Assembly: GCF_017377395.1 (NCBI RefSeq) | Contig: NZ_CP061800.1 | Location: 6,035,633 to 6,099,632 of the forward strand | Origin: Desulfonema magnum | GTDB lineage: Bacteria > Desulfobacterota > Desulfobacteria > Desulfobacterales > 4be13 | Reading direction: 5' to 3' | Length of the DNA: 64,000 nt | In this document: piece after piece, positions 1-8,636 of the stretch | Position numbering within the stretch: position 1 is the first letter of the stretch | Layout of the letters: each line of letters starts with the position of its first letter | Notes under the pieces: model-generated | Database searches by the model: none | What the model was told of the DNA's origin: nothing | What the model saw: only the letters and a program-made list of their open reading frames with translations | Translations under genes and position numbers: made by a program

Positions 1-192
1 AATTTTATTTTTGCATTTTCATCCGGAGTGCAAAAATTGCATTTTTGCGTTTTTATCCGGCGTGCAAAAATTGCATTTTTGCATTTTTATCCGGCGTGCA
101 AAAATTTTATTTTTGCATTTTTATCCGGCGTGCAAAAATTTTATTTTTGCATTTTCATCCGGAGTGCAAAAATTGCATTTTTGCACGCCGGA
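1..192. repeat. Tandem palindromic repeat array, 34-bp period
   Basis: About 5.5 copies of a 34-bp unit whose CCGG boxes fall at 23, 57, 91, 125 and 159. Each unit holds a dyad of the form TGCAAAAATTGCATTTTTGCA, or the variant with TTTTA in the centre, flanked by CCGGCGTG or CCGGAGTG. The array starts before the left edge. It is AT-rich with no unique spacers, so it is not CRISPR. The CCGGAGTG border matches the REP-like palindromes elsewhere in the window, for example 451-491 and 62787-62943. The long open frames through it are an artefact of the period. Confidence 0.85.
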
Positions 193-450
193 TTTGCTGT
201 TTCGTTCTTCAACCCAACCTGTAGAGTTCATCACGGCCCCTCCTTTTCATTGTTTTCCGCACCGAAAACATCCCGGGTGAACAGCAACATCCCTGCCGTG
301 CGGAAGCCGGACCAGTGTTCGGAAAATAAAAAAACACTCTTATTCTCATTAATAAATTTTATAATAACTAAATTTCTAATTTTTTGCAAAATAATTGTTT
401 ACAAATTCTTTTGTTAAGATTATTTAAGAGATAGCTTATGTATTTTTATA
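193..450. other. AT-rich intergenic stretch, no gene seen
   Basis: I see no coding region here. The second half (about 325-435) is very AT-rich and could hold a promoter, but I cannot single out one. Confidence 0.5.
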
Positions 451-491
451 AGGAGTGCCAAACTTACAGTTTGGCAAGTTTGCCACTCCGG
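451..491. repeat. REP-like palindrome upstream of a RAYT transposase remnant
   Basis: Imperfect dyad bounded by GGAGTGCCAAAC and TTGCCACTCCGG. It belongs to the same family as copies at 15768-15850, 23173-23199 and 62787-62943. It lies directly in front of a REP-associated transposase relic, which is the classical arrangement for these non-autonomous palindromes and their mobilising enzyme. Confidence 0.75.
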
Positions 492-506
492 ATAGGGGGG
501 GGAATT

Positions 507-797
507 ATGCTGAGGCGTTCCGATCATACTCCGGCGCATCTGTTTCTTGATGACACGCTTTATTTTATTACAGGTGCGATTTATCAGAAGCGTATGCTGA
601 TTGCGGATTCAGCTTTGAAAGACACGCTTCTTGATCTGATTCAGGGATATTTTGCCAAATACAGTTGGGAACTGCGTCACTGGGTGATCCTGAGCAATCA
701 TTAGCCACCTGATCGGAAAAAGCCGGAGAGGAGCGGACCTGTCAGCAATCATGCGGGGCATTCACCGTAATTCCGCCGTTCTGATCCAACGGTGTTT
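507..797 (+). pseudogene. REP-associated tyrosine transposase (RAYT, IS200-like), frameshifted and truncated
   Basis: The ATG at 507 follows a G-run. The product begins MLRRSDHTPAHLFLDDTLYF and reaches the family's conserved Asn-His-Tyr-His site at about 700. There SNH is followed by TAG. One extra base shifts the frame: in the next frame HLIGKSRRGADLS continues to roughly 790, after which similarity is lost. The catalytic tyrosine and C-terminal helices are missing, so it cannot be active. RAYTs nick REP palindromes, and one such palindrome lies immediately upstream. The 3' side runs into the obgE remnant. Confidence 0.7.
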
Positions 798-854
798 GCC
801 CCCTTATTTAACTTCGCGGGCCGGTACCCGCATTCGGAAACAGCAACCCCGTTT

Positions 855-935
855 ATGCGGTCGGAAAAAGACGGCATTGAGACATTAATATTGCAACGCT
901 TTAAGTTGTTGGACAAAATTGATGAAAACCAATAG
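855..935 (+). pseudogene. obgE: Remnant of the obgE 3' end
   Basis: The frame read from 870 gives DGIETLILQRFKLLDKIDEN before a TAG at 933. The intact obgE at 50763-51761 ends DGIEALISQLIQLLDNHS. About 38 of 47 bases match by hand alignment, beginning at the shared GACGGCATTGAG. The remnant overlaps the proB start at 922, as expected if the ancestral order was obgE-proB with translational coupling. Everything upstream of the last ~20 codons is gone and replaced by RAYT debris. Confidence 0.7.
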
Positions 936-2061
936 AAATACATGTTTTAAGGTTGTAAAACGAGCCATTGTCAAGGTGGGGAGCAATATTCTCACTAAAG
1001 ACAACGGATTGAATTTGGATGTTGTGAGTTCCATCAGCAGGCAGATTTGTCACCTGATTGATGAGAAGGGCATACAGATCGTTTTTGTGTCCTCGGGGGC
1101 AATGGCCGCGGGAACAAAAAAACTGGGGCTTCCCAAACGGCCGGATGAGGTTCCCGGTCGCCAGGCTGTGGCGGCTGTGGGACAGGCCGGGCTGATGCGG
1201 GAATATGAAAAAGCATTTGAATGTCACGGAAAACAAGTGGCCCAGCTCCTTCTCACCAGCGACGGTCTGAGTTATCGGAAAAGATATCTGAATGCCCGGA
1301 ACACGCTTTATACGCTGCTGTCCTGGGGAGTTGTTCCCATCATCAATGAGAACGACACGGTTTCCGTGGATGAGATCAAGTTCGGAGACAATGACAATCT
1401 TTCCGCCATGATCACTCTTCTCATGGATGCGGATATTCTTATCAACCTCACAGATATTGACGGGCTTTACACCAAAGACCCCCGGACAAATCCGGATGCG
1501 GAACTGATTCCGGTGGTCTCAGCCATCAGAAAGAGTATTGAAAGGCTTGCGAGTGATATTCCGGGTGCTCTGGGAACCGGGGGGATGTCCACTAAGATCA
1601 AGGCTGCCAAAAAGGTGACAACTGCTGGGATTCCCATGATCATCGCCAAGGGGGACAAGCCTGATATTCTCATAAAGCTTTTTTCCGGGGAAGAACACGG
1701 AACATTCTTTGTTCCGAAAAAGGAAAAGCTGGCGAATCGTAAATGCTGGATCGGGTTTAATTTAAAGCCCAAGGGCGTTCTCCTGATTGACAAGGGGGCC
1801 GCAAGGGCCATTCTGAACCGGGGGAAAAGCCTCCTGCCAAGCGGCATCGAGGCGGTGGAGGGCGACTTCGGCGTGGGTGCGCCTGTGGAGTTCAGAAACG
1901 GTGACAGTGAGATATTGGGAACAGGGCTTGTGAATTACAGTTCAGCGGATATCCGAAAGATCATGGGGCTTCAGACGGGCGAGATCAGAGACCGTCTCGG
2001 AGAAAAGCCTTATGATGAGGTGATCCATCGGGATAATCTCGCGGTTACGGGGGGAATGTGA
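922..2061 (+). CDS. proB: Glutamate 5-kinase
   Basis: Cytosolic first enzyme of proline synthesis: ATP plus L-glutamate gives glutamyl 5-phosphate. The 379-residue product has an amino-acid-kinase domain with VKVGSNILT near the N-terminus, SSGAMAAG, the glutamate-binding NENDTVSVDEIKFGDNDN stretch and TDIDGLYTKDP. A C-terminal PUA domain covers about the last 90 residues. Length is close to the E. coli enzyme (367). I chose ATG 922; a TTG three bases upstream is less likely. No clear Shine-Dalgarno is visible, which fits former coupling to the obgE relic that it overlaps. proA is not in the window. Confidence 0.95.
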   Translation: MKTNRNTCFKVVKRAIVKVGSNILTKDNGLNLDVVSSISRQICHLIDEKGIQIVFVSSGAMAAGTKKLGLPKRPDEVPGRQAVAAVGQAGLMREYEKAFECHGKQVAQLLLTSDGLSYRKRYLNARNTLYTLLSWGVVPIINENDTVSVDEIKFGDNDNLSAMITLLMDADILINLTDIDGLYTKDPRTNPDAELIPVVSAIRKSIERLASDIPGALGTGGMSTKIKAAKKVTTAGIPMIIAKGDKPDILIKLFSGEEHGTFFVPKKEKLANRKCWIGFNLKPKGVLLIDKGAARAILNRGKSLLPSGIEAVEGDFGVGAPVEFRNGDSEILGTGLVNYSSADIRKIMGLQTGEIRDRLGEKPYDEVIHRDNLAVTGGM

Positions 2062-2099
2062 TGTGTGACATGAATTGAGAATGAAAGCGAAAATTCCCT

Positions 2100-2303
2100 T
2101 CAGGCCCGGTTCGGCGTGAGTTCAGTCGAACCGATTGGGAAATCCGAACCGTCTTCGTAACCCTTCTGAATTTCCTTTCTGCCCGAGTATGCTTTCCCCG
2201 ATGCCAGAACAATGTCCGTGATGTTGTCCCTCCATTCTTTCGCAGCGGAAAAATGCTGAAATGCGAACCGGTAAAGGTCTTCCTCGGTCATGCCTCGCTG
2301 TTC
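2100..2303 (-). pseudogene. Internal fragment of an HTH/Rpn-like nuclease gene, cut by an IS1 element
   Basis: Read from 2303 leftwards it gives EEQRGMTEEDLYRFAFQHF and RDNITDIVLASGKAYSGRKE. This matches residues ~126-170 of the full-length protein encoded at 46225-47379. The fragment stops exactly at the IS1 terminal repeat (2304), so the upstream part, including the HTH and the nuclease Asp, is missing. The C-terminal side loses similarity after the GRKEI motif. The gene is dead. Confidence 0.75.
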
Positions 2304-3379
2304 GGTGGTGTTCTAAAACTGGACTTTTCTGAAATCTGTGTTATTATAGTGTAGTCATTCAGGAGTAAAAAACTATTTTCGGAGGAATATTTCGATGGCA
2401 CTGATTCCTGTCCGCTGTCCGCTTTGCGGAGGTGGGAAAGTGAAAAAAAGAGGAAAAACAGATGACGGAAAGCAGCGTTACCTGTGTCAGAATGAGAATT
2501 GCGAGGCAAAATCTTTTCTTCTCGACTATACATATAACGGAAGAAAATCAGATATTAAGCACAAAATTATTGAAATGAGTCTCAGCGGCAGCGGTATCCG
2601 GGACATCGCCCGCGTGCTGGAAATCAGCACGGACACCGTGATAAGCGAATTAAAAAAAAAGGAAACTCTTCTCGACTCGGTGAATTCCGAACTCCTTAAA
2701 ACTTTGGAACATACTGAAAATATTGAGGTTGACATATTGAAAGCTGAGGAGGCTGAGGCGGATGAGATGTGGAGTTTCGTGGGCAAAAAGGAGAATCAGA
2801 GGTGGCTCTGGCACGCCGTTGATCACAAAACCGGAAAAGTTCTCGCATATACCTTCGGAACGCATGAGGAACTCGGTGAATTCCGAACTCCTTAAAACTT
2901 TGGAACATACTGAAAATATTGAGGTTGACATATTGAAAGCTGAGGAGGCTGAGGCGGATGAGATGTGGAGTTTCGTGGGCAAAAAGGAGAATCAGAGGTG
3001 GCTCTGGCACGCCGTTGATCACAAAACCGGAAAAGTTCTCGCATATACCTTCGGAACGCATGAGGACAAAGTCTTCCTCGAACTGAAAAGGCTCCTCGAA
3101 CCTTTCGGAATTGTAAAGTTTTATACTGACAATTGGGGTGCTTATGAACGAAATCTCAATCCTGCGAATCATGAGATAGGTAAAAGAAACACTCAGAAAA
3201 TAGAAAGGAAACATCTGACTCTGAGGACGAGAATAAAACGTCTTGCGAGAAAAACAATCTGTTTCTCCAAATTGGAGAAGATGCATGATATCGTCATCGG
3301 ACTGTTCATCAACGTATATGAATTCGGACTAGTAATATGAGTAATAAAAAATGACTAGCTCCAAATTTAGAACACTACC
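2304..3379. mobile_element. IS1-family insertion sequence, internally duplicated
   Basis: The boundaries are inverted repeats: left GGTGGTGTTCTAAAACTGGA from 2304, and right (reverse complement) GGTAGTGTTCTAAATTTGGA ending at 3379. It is 1,076 bp long but would be 880 bp without a 196-bp tandem duplication (2676-2871 repeated at 2872-3067). The flanking bases show no matching 8-9 bp target duplication, and the two flanks are fragments of unrelated genes. The element therefore marks a rearrangement or deletion joint. Confidence 0.8.
2395..3340 (+). pseudogene. IS1-family transposase disrupted by a 196-bp tandem duplication
   Basis: The ATG at 2395 follows a good ribosome site (GGAGGA). The N-terminus has a zinc-ribbon (CPLCGG, then CQNENC) and an HTH like InsA. 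The DDE domain shows ADEMWSFVGKK (first Asp), FYTDNWGAYERN (second Asp) and KIERKHLTLRTR (Glu). The 196-bp duplication is not a multiple of three, so the frame closes at 2895 and resumes in another frame at about 2872. Removing one copy restores a single 249-codon ORF. This is a one-ORF variant of IS1, which normally needs a frameshift between insA and insB. Confidence 0.85.
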
Positions 3380-4121
3380 GGTTTTTCTGATGGCCGGAGA
3401 ACAGCTCATCGGCGCAAAGCAGAACCGTGTGCTGAACGTGAGCATAATGATTGCGGCGCACGGCAAAGTGCCCGTTCCGGTCAGTTGTGTCGAGCAGGGA
3501 CGCTGGAACTATCATTCCCGCAAATTTTACAGTTCCGGAAGCGCTTCCCACGGACATCTTCGCAAACAGATGGCAGAGGATGTTTACGACAGCTATCACA
3601 AAACGCGCCGCCCCGTGTCAGAACAGGGCAAAGTATGGAACGAAGTGAGCCGAAAGCTGGGCAAAATGGGATCCCTGTCAGGGTCGGACGCACTTGAGCA
3701 GGCATATGAGGATCGCCAGACAGAAATTGAAAATATTATCCGAGATGCCAGAATTCCTGATGATTGTTGCGGTGTCGTGTTTGCATTTGACGGGAAAATT
3801 GCAGGCATGGATATTTTCGACAAGCCCTCCACATTGTCAAAGCTTTCGCCCAAACTCATCAAAGCCTATGCCCTGGACGCTCTGGAGGAAAAATATGATA
3901 CGACTCAGATCAGTCGCAAAACAGTTAAGGACTGGATTTGTTCCGTAGCAGAGGCTTGCCTTGATTCATTTCAGTCACCCGGCACAGGCGTTGACATCCG
4001 TATCAGATCGGAGAATCTGATCGGTGTCAGCCTTTTAGTTGAGGGGTGTCCGGTGCATGCGGAGCTGTTTTCTGAAAGCTTATCACATATAACCGAGGTG
4101 TACTTTTCAACCTCCCCCTGA
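3351..4121 (+). pseudogene. 5'-truncated ARPP-1 (DUF6569)-type protein
   Basis: After ~10 residues encoded by the IS1 end, the product reads LPVFLMAGEQLIGAKQNRVLN, VSCVEQGRWNYHSRKF and DDCCGVVFAFDGKIAGMDIF. I recall this pattern from the ARPP-1 domain family, whose function is unknown. The natural N-terminus is missing and the frame enters directly from the IS terminal repeat, so translation could only start at IS-derived ATG 3351 or at ATG 3390. The C-terminal part (YFSTSP) looks complete. Probably non-functional. Confidence 0.6.
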
Positions 4122-4151
4122 GAGTGAAAATACATTTTCACGGGCGTTTGT

Positions 4152-5048
4152 CTATGCGTTGCCCTGCCTCACTGATTTTTTCAGTTTCCGTATTTCTTTC
4201 AGTGTCAGCCCTGTTGCCTGTGCAATCTGCTCATTGGTAAGCACGCCCATTGCCAGAAGGTTTTCGGCAGTTTTTCTGACCCCGATGCGTTCGCCTTTTT
4301 CAATACCGATGCGTTCGGCTGTGGTTATATACTGCATTTTCTCTTTCTCCTCAAATTCCATGAGTTCCTGATGATATGCGTCTTCCAGTTCTGCCGGAAG
4401 CACCATTATTCAATCAATAAAACGGTAGAGATTTATGACATCCTGCTTTTCAAAACCCTGCCTGTAAAGATTTTTTGTCAGTTCGATTTTCCAGTGTTTC
4501 CGAGAGCTGTCATTACCCTTTGTTTCCATGGTCCTGATATGTGCCATGACAACGACAGCAAAGGGATTGTCCGATTTTTCCAGTTCCTCCCATTTTTCCC
4601 TGTATTCCAGAATCTTGACAACCGGAAAACGGAACATGGTCAGGCACCCCCACAGCTTATCAAGATAAACCGACGCATACCAGTTTGGATTGTCATCCGC
4701 AAGCACGGCAAGACTCACAGCGGCGCGCCTGTAAAGATCACGGATGCGGTAATTGTAAACAAAAGTTCTCTCCGGAAAATCCGTTTCCTTCTGTGCCTGG
4801 ATTTCCACATGCGTCATCACCCAAGTCTCATCCCCGTTTTTTTTCCACACCCGGAACAGCCTGTCCGCAAAGCGTTTTGTCGTCTCCGCCTCCCGGATTA
4901 TCTGCCGAAGTTCCTTGTCCGCAGCCTCATAGCCTCTTTCCCACTCAATTTCCTCTGCGATCTTTGGGAAAAAGAACCGCATGAACTGTTCAAAATACTC
5001 ACCCAATATATCCTTCCACGGACTGTCATAATCATCACGCTGTGTCAA
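4152..5048 (-). pseudogene. Rpn-like (YhgA-type) nuclease/transposase protein, interrupted by one in-frame TGA
   Basis: Two pieces sit in one frame. The upstream piece (4410-5048, 212 aa) starts at TTG behind AAAGGAG and contains ETWVMTHVEIQAQKETDF, the Glu-x-Gln motif of this PD-(D/E)XK-like family, and ends LYRFID. The downstream piece (4152-4406, 84 aa) begins MVLPAELEDAYHQELMEF and carries the typical IEKGERIGVRK linker and a KEIRKLKK tail. Family members read FIDW at the joint, so TGA 4410-4412 probably replaces a TGG Trp codon. Nothing else is damaged, so this is a recent single-base nonsense change. Confidence 0.7.
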
Positions 5049-5259
5049 AGCCTCTCCTTTTTTCGCATCCTGATTTGTAAAAAATCTGATTTCTTACAAA
5101 TATCTCCAATTCGATTTCATGGCCGCTCTCTGTTTCCAATGATCCGGATGTTTCTTTTTCCCGGCCGTGTCCGAGTTCCGGATATAAACTCTGTAATAAG
5201 TTGAACTTATAAAACTGACATGGCTTTATATCCGGATTTGGGGCATCAGCGAACAGAGA

Positions 5260-6333
5260 TCAAAGTCCGAGGATTGAAATATAAAGCGCTTTAATCTTGT
5301 CTCTCGTCATCATGCTTTTCCAATCCGTTCCGAGGGCATTTTCCCAAAGCGGTTCCAGTATAAGGGCAACATTGATCATTTTTTCCAATTTCTCGTCTTC
5401 AATATTCCCGAAATCCCGGGGGAGCTGAATATCATGTTTTTTCATCATCTCACGGAATTCACGAACCCCTTGGGGATAAAATTCCTCAAGATGGTCAAAT
5501 ACAATGCAGTTGCCAATACCGTGGTGAATCCCCAGACCAAAAGAAAGTCCGTAAGAAAGTGCGTGACACACCCCAACCTGAGAATAAGCAATGCTCATGC
5601 CTCCGAAATATGAAGCCATCATAAGCTTGTCATCATTTTCCGGGTTGTCTTCCAGGAACACCTCCTTGCAAAGATCAAAGGCTTTTTCACCATAAGACTG
5701 ACTGAACACATTGATATATGTGCCTTTCAGAGACTCCACACAATGGATATAACAGTCCATTCCTGTATAAAACCGCTGGTCCGCGGGCGCATTGGAAATC
5801 AGTTCCGGGTCAAGCACGATCTGATCAAAAACAGTGTGATCGGAATTTATTCCCAGTTTTTTCTCCGGCCCGATAAGAACGGTGGTGCGGGATACTTCCA
5901 CACCGGTTCCTGAAAGTGTGGGAATGCCCACATGCCAGACTGCGGGATTTTTAATCAGATCCCAGCCCTGATAGTCAGCAGCAGACCCGGGATTCGTGAG
6001 CATAAGCGATACAGCCTTGGCAAGGTCCATGGTACTCCCGCCGCCGATGCCGATGACACCTTCGGGCAACTGTCCTGAAAACGCTCCGGCCTTACGGGTC
6101 AGTTCATCAACATAAGCGGTTGATGGCTCATGGTCCACGTTGACCCATATGAGCATATCCGGGTCATTCAGCGGTATTCTGTTTTTTAACCCAGTGTTTT
6201 CAAATACATCATCTACCAGAAAAACCATGAATGAATCAGTATGCTTTCGTTTTTCAGCAAGAATGTCATTTAACTGATTAAAAGATCCTCTGCCAAAAAC
6301 AACCCGGGAAACCATCTTAAAATTACGGAACAT
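5260..6333 (-). CDS. kdnB: Iron-type alcohol dehydrogenase, 3-deoxy-D-manno-octulosonate 8-oxidase-like (KdnB)
   Basis: The 357-residue product has the group III Fe-ADH fold: nucleotide loop GIGGGSTMD (95-103), and metal ligands expected at D193 and H197 (GMDCYIHCVES), H257 and H271. The start MFRNFKMVSRVVFGRGSFNQ and YQGWDLIKNPAVWHVGIPT strongly resemble Shewanella KdnB. That enzyme oxidises C8 of Kdo before transamination by KdnA to 8-amino-Kdo for LPS. The ATG follows AAGGA. No kdnA or kds gene is adjacent, so the substrate is inferred from sequence only; another Fe-ADH role remains possible. Confidence 0.75.
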   Translation of the reverse strand: MFRNFKMVSRVVFGRGSFNQLNDILAEKRKHTDSFMVFLVDDVFENTGLKNRIPLNDPDMLIWVNVDHEPSTAYVDELTRKAGAFSGQLPEGVIGIGGGSTMDLAKAVSLMLTNPGSAADYQGWDLIKNPAVWHVGIPTLSGTGVEVSRTTVLIGPEKKLGINSDHTVFDQIVLDPELISNAPADQRFYTGMDCYIHCVESLKGTYINVFSQSYGEKAFDLCKEVFLEDNPENDDKLMMASYFGGMSIAYSQVGVCHALSYGLSFGLGIHHGIGNCIVFDHLEEFYPQGVREFREMMKKHDIQLPRDFGNIEDEKLEKMINVALILEPLWENALGTDWKSMMTRDKIKALYISILGL

Positions 6334-6886
6334 ATTATATCCTTATTTGTATTGAGGTGTTAGGTGTTAGGTGTTAAGTGTTAAGAAAAATTGTAAGACT
6401 TTCATATCTGGTTGTGGCTGTCAGGCCATGACCATTATTTCAAATTCCCTTTCCCTCTGAGATAATAATATTTAACAAATTGATTTTACAATGGATAAAT
6501 TATCAAAAACAAACACCCCGTGACTCTCTCAGGGGAGATCAGATTCCGACTATATTCCCCCTGATGGATGTCTGCTTCAACGGGTATATTAATTTTTGGG
6601 GACTTTCCCTAAACAGACATCAGGCTCTTTTTTGGCTATGCCGTGAACCGCGGCCAGATCGGGTGACACAAACAAAAGAATGTCAGCAGATGGAAAATAC
6701 TCCGAAAAACTCGCCCGGGACTGACAAATCCCGGGCATTTCCGGCGGATTTGTCAATCCCCCGGGAGCAGTTCGGGGCATTTCCCATCTACTGAATGTCG
6801 GTAAGTCTCAAAAATCATATCATGAATCTGCGCATCTGATTTTCTGCTGTCTTTGTCCCCGAATTTTGTTCAGGCCCCTCATTCAT
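6334..6886. other. Intergenic region with short repeats, no gene supported
   Basis: At 6357-6385 there is a degenerate GTGTTAGGTGTTAAGTGTTAAG run, also present at 17007-17034. At 6713-6754 nested dyads occur (GCCCGGGA with TCCCGGGC, and TGACAAATCC with GGATTTGTCA). A 104-codon frame at 6480-6794 spans these dyads and shows no family signature or ribosome site, so I do not call it. Confidence 0.5.
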
Positions 6887-7276
6887 TTACTCGTCTTTTT
6901 TGCTTTTCAGCAAATCAGCAAGACCCGCGAATGGCCGGTGGGTATCAGACGGCGGCGATTCCTCATCACCCGGGGCTGTCTTGTCATACCATTCCGCGTC
7001 CAGATACCGCGAATGTTCATTGTCGTGACAATAGATACACAGCAATTCCCAGTTGCTGCCGTCGGGCGGATTGTTATCGTGGTTATGATCCCTGTGATGA
7101 ACTGTGAGTTCACGAAGCTTCTTGCCTGAGAATTCACGTCCGCACCGCGCACATACCCACGGATACATCTTGAGCGCACGCTCCCGATAAGTATTCTCCT
7201 GAAGCTTTCTGTTGCGCCGAGCTTCGGCAATGATATCATCCAGTTTGTTCTCGTTTTTTTGTGTCTTCTGTGACAT
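6887..7276 (-). CDS. yajD: YajD-family HNH nuclease
   Basis: 129-residue predicted HNH endonuclease domain protein. Residues YPWVCARCGREF, ELTVHHRDHNHDNNP, DGSNWELLCIYCHDNEHS match E. coli YajD closely: two CxxC-type zinc pairs and the HH/N/H catalytic core. I start at ATG 7276 because AAAGGTG lies at the right distance; the longer frame to 7318 lacks a ribosome site. The substrate of YajD is not established. It stands alone between repeat-rich stretches. Confidence 0.85.
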   Translation of the reverse strand: MSQKTQKNENKLDDIIAEARRNRKLQENTYRERALKMYPWVCARCGREFSGKKLRELTVHHRDHNHDNNPPDGSNWELLCIYCHDNEHSRYLDAEWYDKTAPGDEESPPSDTHRPFAGLADLLKSKKDE

Positions 7277-8405
7277 GCGTTCACCTTTCAATGGTCCGGT
7301 CTGTGGCCCAATATTCAACCTGAACGGCAGCCGGGCGGGAATTATCGCTCCCTTTCGACCGGGAATATAATATTGTCAATCAGATCGAAATATTAAAAAA
7401 TCGCTCCCTGTCAGTCCTTGAAGTTATGATATCCATGACCGCCGTCCCCGCCATTGCCATCCTGTATCCTTACAGAACGGCTCGTATTTCCGGATCACCA
7501 AAATTATATTTTGGCAATGAATCATAACCTTATCAAAGACATATCCGCCTGATTTTGTAATCATAAATGACATTTTATATTATAAATATATAGCTGTAAG
7601 TTTTTGACAAGTAAAGAAAAATTCTGATTATTTTGTACAAAACAGAAGGTTTTAAGATAATATTTTATAATTCCAAAAGGATAGCTTCTATTCCGCGTTT
7701 TTTTTTACTATTCTGCCAACTCGCGGACAGGTCAGAGATATCCGCAGATTGAAAAAAAATTATTTTTTCTTTAGGAGATTGATTCACATAACTTTTTAAA
7801 AATATTCAAGATAGGGGTGTTGTGAGCAAGTGCGTTTAGAAATGACGGGGGTTGACATTTTTCTGCAATGTCTTCATAATTATCTGCGCTATAAAAAAAG
7901 CAAAATCCGATTGACATATTTAAAAATTGTTTTGCAGACTTCAAAAATTCTCTTGCATCTGCATTATCACTGGTTATATTATAGTTCGCAAATTAAAATA
8001 GTTGTTTAAAAGAAAACGGGTATCTCTGTGTGCGCCTTTTATCGCAATTCCTTTCTTCAGGCCGCTGACAGCGAATAACTTCTGTAAATAAAAATTGTCA
8101 ATTCTCTTTTCTCAAACTGAGGGAACCCGCTTTTTCAGATTTTTTTTCACTTCCGCCACACTTTCGCATAGTTTTACAGCTCATTGAATTATATGGTGTT
8201 TTAAACCATAATAATAAAGATACCACATAGTTTCATATTATTATCAGCAGATCGGATATCTCCGGAACTTAGCCTTTCGCGTACAGACGCGTTCCCATAT
8301 CAGTGTCTGGGACCAGGTCATGTTACTGTTTTTTTCGATCTGCTGTCTGCCAGATAAGCAGAATGAGGAAAATGCGAAACAACGGAGTTCGGAAGGAGGT
8401 AAACC
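7277..8405. other. Long AT-rich intergenic region
   Basis: Over 1.1 kb without a supportable gene. Short frames lack ribosome sites and family motifs. The only structure I see is an inverted pair CAGCAGATCG (8246-8255) and CGATCTGCTG (8337-8346) just before the small gene at 8406. This is the same terminal motif that bounds the element at 9234-9687. The rest resembles decayed DNA. Confidence 0.5.
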
Positions 8406-8636
8406 ATGGCAAGATTCAGAATAAAGAAAAAAAAAGTAGATCACCGGGAATGTTTTTGTGAACATTATGATGCGTGTCTGACCTACGCGGCCAAAAAGAA
8501 TATAAGCCTCAGTTGCTCAGGGTGCCGGCTTTTCAAAGAGGTTAAACAGTTTCATATTTACCCGCAAGAGACCGGAGAAACTGAAGCTTACCGAATTTTA
8601 TTTCCCACTGCTCCATGGAAAAATCCGCTATTATAG
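8406..8636 (+). CDS. Small cysteine-rich protein, putative zinc-binding
   Basis: 76 residues; ATG preceded by GGAAGGAGGT at ideal spacing, the strongest ribosome site in this part of the window. Cysteines are arranged C-x-C near residue 17-19, then C at ~25, then SCSGC at ~39-42, with an intervening CLTYAAKKN segment. This resembles a short zinc ribbon. The N-terminus is very basic (RFRIKKKKVDHR). I do not recognise a named family. It is isolated between long intergenic stretches, with repeat-derived ends on its 5' side. A nucleic-acid-binding or regulatory role is only a guess. Confidence 0.6.
   Translation: MARFRIKKKKVDHRECFCEHYDACLTYAAKKNISLSCSGCRLFKEVKQFHIYPQETGETEAYRILFPTAPWKNPLL

Noticed and set aside
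1..192. Possible CRISPR array
   Set aside because: The 34-bp units are contiguous, with no unique spacers, and each unit is itself palindromic.
2290..3392. Target-site duplication for the IS1 element
   Set aside because: Bases left of 2304 (CGCTGTTC) and right of 3379 (GGTTTTTC) do not match, so simple insertion is not supported.
4371..5204. 277-codon plus-strand frame
   Set aside because: Antisense of the split Rpn-like gene; no family signature and Phe/Pro-rich composition typical of shadows.
6480..6794. 104-codon frame
   Set aside because: Crosses nested dyads, lacks a ribosome site and any recognisable motif.
7277..8405. tRNA or other structured RNA gene in the long gap
   Set aside because: I looked for cloverleaf-like arms and GTTCGA-type T-loops and found none; the region is AT-rich and unstructured by eye.
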